NCBI GenBank assembly: GCA_904502005.1
Contig: CAJGDC010000055.1
Location: 1-10,680, forward strand
DNA length: 10,680 nucleotides
Reading direction: 5' to 3'
Origin: an uncultured Alistipes sp.
Lineage (GTDB): Bacteria; Bacteroidota; Bacteroidia; Bacteroidales; Rikenellaceae
The notes beneath the pieces were generated by a model. The model was not told the origin of the DNA. It saw only the letters and a program-made list of their open reading frames with translations, and made no database searches. This document shows positions 1 through 6,663 of the stretch, one piece after another; position 1 is the stretch's first letter, and each line of letters begins with the position of its first letter. The translations under genes were made by a program, and so were the position numbers.

Positions 1-1860
1 AGGGTCCATCAAGCCAAGACGCTGGAGGTAAAGACGACGATACTTCTTAGACTCAAGGTTCCAACCAGCCATTACGTTAAGGTCGTGGTTCTTACCAAGT
101 TTTGGAGTCCAAGTGAGGACTGCATTTGCAGCGATGTAATCGGTGTTGTAACGCCAGTCAGACTTGTATGAGCTGTTGTTGTAGTTCTCAGTACCGCCAG
201 GACCAGAGTAACCGGTCTGAATTGGAGATACGCGAACCTGAGTGTTGCGGTCTGCCTTGTATGTGAAGTCACCAACAACCTTGAGTACGTCCTTAATAGG
301 CTCTACAGTAAGGGTTGTAGTGGTTGAAGCATACATGTTTGTATTCTCCTGATAAGACTGGTCACCTGAGAATGCGCCGTACATTACAGCAGCACCATAG
401 AATGAAAGTGTACCGTCCTCGTTGTATGGAGTGTAGATTGGCTGACCACGGTGCTCGAACTGACGAAGGATAGGCTGTGCACCACCTGTTACCATTGGCT
501 GGTGATACTTCTGGTGGTAGATAGAGGTGTTGTTACCCAATGTGAGCCACTTGAACACCTTAACCTCACCCTTTGCACGGAGGTTGTACTGGTTGTACTT
601 CTCGTTGTTGAACTCGTAGATACCATCCTGGTTGTAGTAACGACCTGAGATAGAGTACTTAACGCGCTCAGATGCACCTGATACAGAGAGGTTGTGAACG
701 TGGCTTACGTTAAGATCCTTGTAGAAAAGGTCGATCCAGTTAGTTGAACCGTAGTAAGCGTAGTTACCAGCCTTTGTATAACCGTGCTCCTTACCATAGA
801 GAGCATAGTTCTTGTCGGTCTTACGAAGACGCATCTCCTCCTTATATGGACGCTCTACCTGGTTACCATTCTCGTCAACACCAAGAACAGTACCGTAGGT
901 ATCTGAACGGTTGTTTACGTTACCTGGAAGCTTACCAGTAGAGGTTGGGGTGCGAGAGTCGTTTACGAAGTACTCCTCAAAGTTTGTCAACCAGATGTGA
1001 CCGTCTACCTCCAAGTTATCCTCCCACTTTACAGTACGAGTATTGAGAGATACAGAGCCATTGTAGTTGATAGAAACCTTATCCTTCTCAGGAGTCTTAG
1101 TAGTAACGAGGATTACACCATAACCACCTCGTGCACCGTATACAGATGCAGAAGCAGCATCCTTAAGTACAGCGATGTTCTCAACGTCCTCAGGGTTTAC
1201 AGAGTTAAGGTCACCCTCAACACCGTCGATAAGAACGAGAGCAGAACCACCCTGACCAAGAGAGATGGTCTTACCTGTACCTGATGATGCAGACTCACGC
1301 ATAGAAACTGACTGAGAGCCACCACGGATGTAGATATCACCACCCTTAGTTGGCTTACCGTCACGAGGCATGATGTTAAGACCTGGAACCATACCCTGGA
1401 GTGAACGAGATACGTTTGAAGTAGAACGACCCTCGAGCTCCTCGCCACCGAGGTTCTCAACAGCACCTACGAGCTGAGCCTTCTTAAGGGTACCGTAACC
1501 TACGACAACAACCTCGTCTACAGCAGTGCTAGACTCAGTAAGAGTAAAGTCGATAACCGAACGGTTGCCGACAGTAATTTCAACAGTTTTGTAACCGAAG
1601 AATGAGCACTCCAGAACAGCGTTAGCTGAAGCGCTGATGGTATACTGACCGTTTGCATCAGTTGCAGTACCGGTCGATGTACCCTTAACAACGATTGCTG
1701 CACCTGGCATTGGAGCCTTAGTTGCAGCGTCGATAACTGTACCGGAAACAGTTCGAGACTGTGCCACCACGTTTGCTGATGCGAGCAATGCAATCGCACA
1801 CAGTACACCTGTCAGCACCTTTCCGAATCTTCCGGAAATCGATAGTAAGACGTGTTTCAT
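1..1860 (-). CDS. SusC/RagA-family TonB-linked outer membrane transporter, N-terminal part
   Basis: The reading frame is open from an ATG at 1858-1860 to the left edge (620 codons, no stop), so the C-terminal barrel is missing. Residues 1-34 look like a signal peptide (hydrophobic 16-33, ending VVAQ). Residues 36-108 form a carboxypeptidase-regulatory-like beta-sandwich, as usual for the SusC subfamily. DEVVVVGYGT at 115-124 is the SusC/RagA signature before the plug. The plug spans about 125-255, with LQGMVPGLNI, LVLIDGVEGD and SVYGARGGYGVILVTT. The barrel begins near 260. Family members import glycans or peptides through the outer membrane with TonB energy, working with a SusD lipoprotein; a susD gene would be expected just beyond the left edge, but its absence or presence cannot be seen. 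The substrate cannot be told from the sequence. Codons are strongly biased (GGT, GTT, CGT, AAG, GAG), suggesting high expression. Transcription is probably controlled by the invertible promoter upstream. Confidence 0.96.
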   Translation of the reverse strand, partial: MKHVLLSISGRFGKVLTGVLCAIALLASANVVAQSRTVSGTVIDAATKAPMPGAAIVVKGTSTGTATDANGQYTISASANAVLECSFFGYKTVEITVGNRSVIDFTLTESSTAVDEVVVVGYGTLKKAQLVGAVENLGGEELEGRSTSNVSRSLQGMVPGLNIMPRDGKPTKGGDIYIRGGSQSVSMRESASSGTGKTISLGQGGSALVLIDGVEGDLNSVNPEDVENIAVLKDAASASVYGARGGYGVILVTTKTPEKDKVSINYNGSVSLNTRTVKWEDNLEVDGHIWLTNFEEYFVNDSRTPTSTGKLPGNVNNRSDTYGTVLGVDENGNQVERPYKEEMRLRKTDKNYALYGKEHGYTKAGNYAYYGSTNWIDLFYKDLNVSHVHNLSVSGASERVKYSISGRYYNQDGIYEFNNEKYNQYNLRAKGEVKVFKWLTLGNNTSIYHQKYHQPMVTGGAQPILRQFEHRGQPIYTPYNEDGTLSFYGAAVMYGAFSGDQSYQENTNMYASTTTTLTVEPIKDVLKVVGDFTYKADRNTQVRVSPIQTGYSGPGGTENYNNSSYKSDWRYNTDYIAANAVLTWTPKLGKNHDLNVMAGWNLESKKYRRLYLQRLGLMDP

Positions 1861-1898
1861 AATTTTCAGTTTGTAATTAAATTTTTAATTCTCCATCA

Positions 1899-1933
1899 GT
1901 TGCATGCAACTTCAGAAGAGCGCACAGTCTGAA
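1899..1933 (-). promoter_or_regulatory. Palindrome and hairpin in the SusC leader
   Basis: The roughly 180-nt untranslated leader of the SusC gene contains a perfect 12-bp palindrome, GTTGCATGCAAC (1899-1910). Directly next to it, TTCAGA (1911-1916) and TCTGAA (1928-1933) form a 6-bp stem around an 11-nt loop. There is no U-run, so it is not an intrinsic terminator. It could be a protein-binding site or an mRNA structure setting translation of the transporter. The function is inferred only from symmetry and position. Confidence 0.4.
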
Positions 1934-2020
1934 ACATACTGAAAATCTGAATAACGGTTTTAAGGTTGTTTTTGTTTTTTTGTTAAAATTTTGTTTTTTT
2001 GTTTGCTTTTTTGCCGTACG

Positions 2021-2039
2021 TCTCTTTTTAAGAGAGGTA
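2021..2039 (+). repeat. Left inverted repeat of the inverton (recombination site)
   Basis: The sequence TCTCTTTTTAAGAGAGGTA is the exact reverse complement of 2169-2187. The arm is itself nearly symmetric: TCTCTT and AAGAGA flank a TTT centre, the form expected of a tyrosine recombinase core site with two opposed binding half-sites. The asymmetric centre (TTT here, AAA in the other arm) together with the GGTA flank gives the site its direction, so the pair is oriented for inversion rather than excision. Confidence 0.87.
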
Positions 2040-2047
2040 TGCGAGAA

Positions 2048-2078
2048 CAAAATTAGTAAAATTTTCTCTACAAACAAA
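2048..2078 (-). promoter_or_regulatory. Promoter of the SusC gene, inside the invertible segment
   Basis: Read on the minus strand, a -33 box TTTG (2075-2078) is followed after exactly 19 bases by TAATTTTG (2048-2055). This fully matches the Bacteroidetes TTTG / TAnnTTTG consensus. Transcription should start near 2040-2044, at the inner edge of the left repeat. The SusC message would then begin with the repeat and have a leader of about 180 nt. In the present orientation the promoter is ON for the transporter. Confidence 0.82.
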
Positions 2079-2168
2079 TTTTTTTGACTCTTTTTGGTTA
2101 GTTCGTGGGTGTTGGTGTCTTGGTTATTTAGTCTAAAATTGTTGTAACTGATTGATTGACTACAACTT

Positions 2169-2187
2169 TACCTCTCTTAAAAAGAGA
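2169..2187 (-). repeat. Right inverted repeat of the inverton, overlapping the recombinase stop
   Basis: This is the partner of 2021-2039. Its symmetric core extends one base further on each side than in the left arm, giving CTCTCTT-AAA-AAGAGAG (2172-2188). The TAA stop codon of the recombinase (2177-2179) and its last codons lie inside it. Because both arms are identical over the 19 bp, a crossover within the core would leave the encoded recombinase unchanged. Confidence 0.87.
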
Positions 2188-3073
2188 GTGACTCTAAAAC
2201 CAACCTATTTGCGAGGTCCACTGCCGAATTATCTAATGACGCAAGATATATTCTGGTAGTGGCCTCATTGTTGTGTCCTAGGGCGCGACTTATTGTCGGT
2301 ACGGGAATTTGGATGGTGTAGGCGATGCTTGCCCAGCTGTGACGTGCGACATAAAATGTCAGCCTGGATGTGATACCTACTAGCGATGCTATCTTCTTGA
2401 GGCTTAGGTTGGTAGCGTGTGATGCGGATAGGTATTCGCGTCGTGGATTGCGCCCCTTGATAATCGGGAAGATGTAGTCGTCAATGTATCCGCTATACTT
2501 GCGAGCAATGTTCTCAAGTTGGTTATTCCACTCTATGACGATGGTTTGACCCGTCTTGTGGCGGTTGTATTTGAGATAACCGTTGCTGATGTTGCGCCAT
2601 CGGAGTGTTGCAATGTCGACAAATGCCATGCCCTGAGCGTAAAAACTGAACATAAATAGGTCGGCGGCTCTCTGTAGTTGGGCGTTCTCGCTCTGAAAGT
2701 TTGCGATTTTGCGAATTGCCGATGATGTTATCGCGCGCTTTGTGGTTATGCTTGTGCCGGTATATGAGCGCCTAAATGGTTGAGTGTCAATGGTGATACC
2801 TTCATCTACGGCATGGTTGTATATAGCTCGCAGATTTCTGATGTAGAAGGATATTGTGTTGATACTCAACCCTTTATGTCGCAGATATAGCTCGTAGGAG
2901 GCGATTGTTGTGCGCTCTATCTGGTTTAGGGGTATGTCGCCACAGAGGAAATTTATCAGGCTCTTTGTTGCCGCTGTGTATGTCTCGGCGGTGCGCATGC
3001 GGTTGTAAAATTGTAGCTGCGTAACCAGATGTGAGGTGTAGTTTGAAAGTGTTATACAACTTTTGAATTTCAT
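2177..3073 (-). CDS. Tyrosine recombinase, probable DNA invertase for the adjacent promoter segment
   Basis: The protein has 298 residues, the usual length for Bacteroidales phase-variation recombinases. Residues 1-90 form a SAM-like N-terminal DNA-binding domain and about 110-298 the catalytic domain. Visible active-site elements are Lys173 in the HKTGQ beta-turn, Arg244 in YVARHSWAS, His267 in LGHNNEATT, and the nucleophile Tyr276 in TRIYLASL. The first His of the canonical HxxR box is Tyr241, as I recall for this branch. Box I reads FYAQGMAFVDIA: Gln147 sits where I recall relatives having Arg (RGM), so the first catalytic arginine may be displaced or lost. The gene ends inside the right repeat of the inverton, and its strand matches the SusC gene, so some read-through into that gene is possible. 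It could be a small-element integrase instead, but no attachment sites or cargo are visible. No clear promoter of its own was found. Confidence 0.93.
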   Translation of the reverse strand: MKFKSCITLSNYTSHLVTQLQFYNRMRTAETYTAATKSLINFLCGDIPLNQIERTTIASYELYLRHKGLSINTISFYIRNLRAIYNHAVDEGITIDTQPFRRSYTGTSITTKRAITSSAIRKIANFQSENAQLQRAADLFMFSFYAQGMAFVDIATLRWRNISNGYLKYNRHKTGQTIVIEWNNQLENIARKYSGYIDDYIFPIIKGRNPRREYLSASHATNLSLKKIASLVGITSRLTFYVARHSWASIAYTIQIPVPTISRALGHNNEATTRIYLASLDNSAVDLANRLVLESLSF

Positions 3074-3089
3074 GATTCTTAAATTTTTT

Positions 3090-3105
3090 AATAATTAAGA
3101 TTATT
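3090..3105. promoter_or_regulatory. Palindrome just upstream of the recombinase start
   Basis: AATAAT-TAAG-ATTATT is a perfect 6-bp inverted repeat with a 4-base centre, 16 bases before the recombinase ATG. It could be an operator or a leader hairpin. The AT-rich context makes chance occurrence fairly easy, so support is weak. Confidence 0.25.
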
Positions 3106-3189
3106 TTGGTCGGGTGTTGGGTGTTTATTGGTTTTTGTTCGTCAATTATTATATAAAATAGGTGCGAAATAAAGATTTTTGACTAAATA

Positions 3190-3221
3190 TTTGGTTATTT
3201 GTAAAATTTGCTTTACATTTG
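3190..3221 (+). promoter_or_regulatory. Promoter of the fibronectin-III lipoprotein gene
   Basis: TTTG (3190-3193), a 20-base spacer and TACATTTG (3214-3221) match the Bacteroidetes TTTG / TAnnTTTG pattern. The start would be near 3228, giving a leader of about 160 nt before the ATG at 3386. The leader includes a small AGGC-TTTTA-GCCT hairpin (3320-3332). The 312-base gap between the recombinase and the lipoprotein gene otherwise shows no gene and no copy of the inverton repeat. Confidence 0.6.
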
Positions 3222-3385
3222 TAGTGCAGTTTGAAATATACACCTCAGCAAGGGTTTGATTTGGGCGTTCGCTCGGCGTCTTTGTTGAGTTCGAAATCGG
3301 GATAACGAGAATTAGGGATAGGCTTTTAGCCTTGCCTTGATTTTTGTTGTATTTTATTTGTATCAACCAGTAAAAAAATTTTTTT

Positions 3386-6300
3386 ATGAAATTCAATCGC
3401 AAACTTATAGCTGCATTTGCTTGCTTGTCAGTTGTGTTTGGTGCTTGTACAGATACACCGGATGTAGACTGCGGAGTTAAGGCAAATCTGCCAGCTCCAG
3501 GTAGCGTGGCTTGGGATGCAGGTGCTTCATCAAAGACATCTCTCGCACTTACTTGGGATGCAACGTCTGCTATCTCTGCAGGTGCAACTTCGTTCACTGC
3601 ACAGGTGGTTAGACCGAATATGGATACTATGGAGGAGGGTGAGTTGCACGACTTTGTTACTCCAGACCAGTACTCTTCTTCTTCTGTTCTTATTGCAGTG
3701 ACCTCAAACTACATGGGTTCACCTGCAGTAGATCCTAATGAGGCTGCTTGTGACCAGGTGTCATTTGACGGTCTTGCTACAGGTAAGCAGTACATGCTTC
3801 GCGTTCGCGCAAACTACCCTGGCTCAAACTACTCTGAGTGGGTATGGGTTGCTGACGAGGCTGGTGAGCTTGCTCACATTAAGGTTGGTAAGGGTATCGT
3901 AGCTCCAACTGAGCTTGACGACAAGACTCCTCCAGCTGTAAAGATCTCTTATGTTTCTGCTTCTGACGCTATCGTTACTTGGTCTGGCTCTGACTGGAAG
4001 AACCACAGCGCTGACTTCGCTAACGCATACAAGATTATCCTTAAGAAGGGTAATGACCTTGTTGTTAGCTGGAACATCCCTGCAAACTCTGAGATTTGGA
4101 GCTCTTACGCTCGTAATGGTTGTGCATTCTTCCTTACAGCTCTTGAGCCTGAGACAGAGTACAATGTTACTGTTCAGAATGTAACAGAGGGTACTGAGCC
4201 AGTTTCTCCAACTACCTTCAAGACAGAGGCTTCTAAGGTTGTAACTATGCCAACTGCTCCAGCTGCTCCAGGTGAGGTTATCCTTTATGAGGACTTCTCT
4301 GACCTCTTCATTACTGCTGACCTCTCTCGTGGTGCTGCAAACTACTCTTACGATAAGCGTAACGAGATGCCAGATGCAAGTTGGATTGCTAAGGGTGAGG
4401 ACCCAGTTGCTAACGATGTTGAGGGTCGTGGTTGCTACCTTGTTGATCCATCTACTGAGGTAGGTATGTTCAACACTATCAAGACTTACATCGCTTCAAC
4501 TCGTCTTAGCACTTGGGGTATGATGTCTGAGGATAACACTCCAGGTGCTATCTGTGCTCGTGCAAGCCAGGTTAAGATGGGTGCATCTTCTAAGTGTGCA
4601 TGGCTCGTTGCTCCAGAGATCAACTGCCTCCAGCAGACTGCTACTATCGAGGTTTCATTCGACGCTGCTCTCTATGAGACTGACCCAGGTCAGGGTATTA
4701 TCGAGGTTCTTAATGGCTGTACTCAGGCTGATAACGCAAGCAATAGCTGGGTAACTCCTGCTGACCGTATGACAGCTGCTACATTCTCAATTGCTGCAGG
4801 TTGGGCTCGTTACACATTCACTATTGACAACATCAACAACGGCGCACGTATCGCTATCGGTGGTAACCGTAATGGCGTATCTGGTCAGCACCGTTTCTAC
4901 CTCGATAACATCGAGATTAAGGTTGTTAGCTATGGTGACCTTAAGCTTCAGGCTCCAAAGAACGTTGTTATCACTCCTACTGATACTACTGCAAAGGTAA
5001 CTTGGGATAAGGTTAACAGCGCAGAGCAGTATATCGTAGAGTACACTAACCTTTGCGACGCTTGTGGTCAGCCAATCTGGACTGCACTCCCTGTAACTTC
5101 AGAGACAGAGGCTAACATCGAGGGTCTTGCATTCGAGACTGAGTACTCAGTTCGTATCAAGGCTATCGCTGGTGATGTTGAGTCTGTATTCTGCGAGCCA
5201 GTAGCGTTCAAGACTCTTGCTGAGATTAAGAAGATTGCAACTCCAGAGGTAGCTGCTGTTCCTGGTTTCGGTTGGGTATGGATTAACGTTACTAACGTTC
5301 TTAAGGCTGAGGGTTACGAGGTTTATAAGAATGGTGCAAAGGTTGATGCTGTTCTTGTATCAGCAAATGAGACTAACACTATTTACCGTGTAGACGCTAA
5401 CCTTGGTCTTGATGCAGACTTTGCATTCGAGGTTAAGGGTGTTGCTGCTGGTTATGAGCCTTCAGAGCCAGTTGCTGTATCTGGTAAGACTGCTAAGATC
5501 TGGCAGAACACTGATAACGTAGGTCCTACTACACTCTCTATCAGCTGGACAGACCTTATCCCTGGTGGTTCTAACGACAAGCGTGCTTACGCTGTTCAGG
5601 TTGCTACTGATCAGGCTATGACTAACCTTGTTTACGACATCTACTGCCGTGAGGGTCAGGCTGGTAATGCTACTTCATTTGCTGCAACTTCTTGGTTGGG
5701 TAAGAAGGACAATTCAAACCTTACAGCTCCTACAGCTATTACTGTAGGTCAGCTCCAGCCAGAGACTACTTACTACTTCCGCGTTAAGACTGTTGCTCTC
5801 GGCACTGAGAAGAGCAATGGTGTATCAATGAACTTCCCTATGGGTGCTTCTGATTGGTCACCAGTATTCTCTTGCAAGACTGAGGCTAAGCACGTTGCAG
5901 ACGCTAAGGAGGTTATCTTCCAGGGCTTCGACGATCTTACAATGCAGATGGACTTCATCAACTTCGCAGCTGGTACTACTCCGCTTATTTCTGACAAGAA
6001 GGCTGTTGAGAATCCTCACAACTTCGTAACAGAGGATCACTGGTGTGTATATCCTGCTGCAAACTCTCACCTGCTCGGTACTTGGGGCTACAACCAGAAG
6101 GCTCCATTCGTAAATGGCGAGGAGAAGTACACTGCTGACTCTCCAGGTAACTATGTAGGTACTGCAAAGGCTGGTTCACTTGAGGGCTGGCATATGTCAG
6201 ACTCAATTTCTGCACACCAGGGTTACATCAAGATTGGTGCTGGTTCTGAGACCTACAACTACATCTCTACTCCAGTTCTTAACAGCTCACTGCTTGCTGC

Positions 6301-6580
6301 TGCAGGTACACCTTGTACATTCTCATTCAAGGCTTGTGCAGTTGTATATGACGAGCCAGTTGTAGGTATTGAGGTTGGTCACGCAGGTACCTTCACTGAG
6401 GTTAAGGAGATTAATCTCCCTATGGCTTGCACATCTTACACTGATAGTAAGAACTACGAGTGGGATGGTAAGTGGACTACTTACACTGCAGACGTTACTC
6501 TTGCTCCTGGTGATAATGTTATCATCCGTTGTAAGTCAAAGCGTTTCTTGATTGACGACATCCAGATTGTAGTAAAGTAA
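3386..6580 (+). CDS. Large surface lipoprotein with fibronectin-III and jelly-roll modules
   Basis: The protein has 1064 residues. The N-terminus is a lipoprotein signal (hydrophobic 7-20) with the lipid cysteine at 21 in FGAC. The following TDTPDVD is acidic, resembling the Bacteroidetes surface-export signal, so it is probably displayed outside the outer membrane. Modules in order: fibronectin-III-like at about 36-168, 175-282, 518-608, 612-700 and 705-835 (recurring LTW, VTW, ISW strands and PETEY / FETEY turns), and jelly-roll-like modules at about 297-512 and 841-1064. Each jelly-roll opens with EVI(L/F) plus a D/F-rich strand and closes on FYLDNIEI or FLIDDIQI. Such modules usually bind carbohydrate or protein, and no catalytic domain is recognisable. 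It diverges from the recombinase and shares with the SusC gene a strong codon bias (GCT, GGT, GTT, GAG, AAG), suggesting high expression. No partner is proven. Confidence 0.9.
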   Translation: MKFNRKLIAAFACLSVVFGACTDTPDVDCGVKANLPAPGSVAWDAGASSKTSLALTWDATSAISAGATSFTAQVVRPNMDTMEEGELHDFVTPDQYSSSSVLIAVTSNYMGSPAVDPNEAACDQVSFDGLATGKQYMLRVRANYPGSNYSEWVWVADEAGELAHIKVGKGIVAPTELDDKTPPAVKISYVSASDAIVTWSGSDWKNHSADFANAYKIILKKGNDLVVSWNIPANSEIWSSYARNGCAFFLTALEPETEYNVTVQNVTEGTEPVSPTTFKTEASKVVTMPTAPAAPGEVILYEDFSDLFITADLSRGAANYSYDKRNEMPDASWIAKGEDPVANDVEGRGCYLVDPSTEVGMFNTIKTYIASTRLSTWGMMSEDNTPGAICARASQVKMGASSKCAWLVAPEINCLQQTATIEVSFDAALYETDPGQGIIEVLNGCTQADNASNSWVTPADRMTAATFSIAAGWARYTFTIDNINNGARIAIGGNRNGVSGQHRFYLDNIEIKVVSYGDLKLQAPKNVVITPTDTTAKVTWDKVNSAEQYIVEYTNLCDACGQPIWTALPVTSETEANIEGLAFETEYSVRIKAIAGDVESVFCEPVAFKTLAEIKKIATPEVAAVPGFGWVWINVTNVLKAEGYEVYKNGAKVDAVLVSANETNTIYRVDANLGLDADFAFEVKGVAAGYEPSEPVAVSGKTAKIWQNTDNVGPTTLSISWTDLIPGGSNDKRAYAVQVATDQAMTNLVYDIYCREGQAGNATSFAATSWLGKKDNSNLTAPTAITVGQLQPETTYYFRVKTVALGTEKSNGVSMNFPMGASDWSPVFSCKTEAKHVADAKEVIFQGFDDLTMQMDFINFAAGTTPLISDKKAVENPHNFVTEDHWCVYPAANSHLLGTWGYNQKAPFVNGEEKYTADSPGNYVGTAKAGSLEGWHMSDSISAHQGYIKIGAGSETYNYISTPVLNSSLLAAAGTPCTFSFKACAVVYDEPVVGIEVGHAGTFTEVKEINLPMACTSYTDSKNYEWDGKWTTYTADVTLAPGDNVIIRCKSKRFLIDDIQIVVK

Positions 6581-6601
6581 TTTGCTTAACGGCTTTTATA
6601 T

Positions 6602-6638
6602 AGCAGGGGATACGCAAGTGTCCCCTGCTTGCTTTTTT
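6602..6638 (+). terminator. Intrinsic terminator after the lipoprotein gene
   Basis: AGCAGGGGA (6602-6610) pairs perfectly with TCCCCTGCT (6621-6629) around a 10-nt loop, followed by TGCTTTTTT. The 9-bp GC-rich stem plus U-run starts 21 bases after the lipoprotein stop. It separates this gene from the convergent terminase gene. The complementary strand lacks a good U-run, so termination is mainly for the plus strand. Confidence 0.92.
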
Positions 6639-6663
6639 CTAAGGTTGGGCAGTTTGCGTCAGC

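Larger units (their letters stand above)
2021..2187. mobile_element. Invertible promoter segment (inverton) upstream of the SusC gene
   Basis: Two perfect 19-bp inverted repeats (2021-2039 and 2169-2187) enclose 129 bp holding one full-consensus promoter that points left to the SusC start. A tyrosine recombinase gene abuts the right arm. The size, the repeat length, the enclosed promoter and the adjacent recombinase match the known class of Bacteroidales phase-variable promoters flipped by tyrosine recombinases. Inversion would leave the SusC gene without this promoter and aim it into the 3' end of the recombinase gene instead. Inversion itself is inferred, as only one orientation is present here. 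Confidence 0.85.

Noticed and set aside
1877..2077. A 66-codon minus-strand frame inside the SusC leader.
   Set aside because: Its composition is that of low-complexity AT-rich DNA (Lys/Thr-rich), it starts inside the promoter segment, and shows no ribosome-binding or domain signal.
3063..3396. An 11-bp inverted match, TTGAATTTCAT at 3063-3073 and ATGAAATTCAA at 3386-3396, bounding the gap between the divergent recombinase and lipoprotein genes.
   Set aside because: Both copies are simply the start codons of genes beginning Met-Lys-Phe. The match ends there, does not resemble the 19-bp inverton repeat, and a second invertible segment is not supported.
3142..3597. A 151-codon minus-strand frame over the lipoprotein start and its leader.
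   Set aside because: It overlaps the clear signal peptide and first module of the lipoprotein on the other strand, has no recognisable domain and no promoter; it is a shadow frame.
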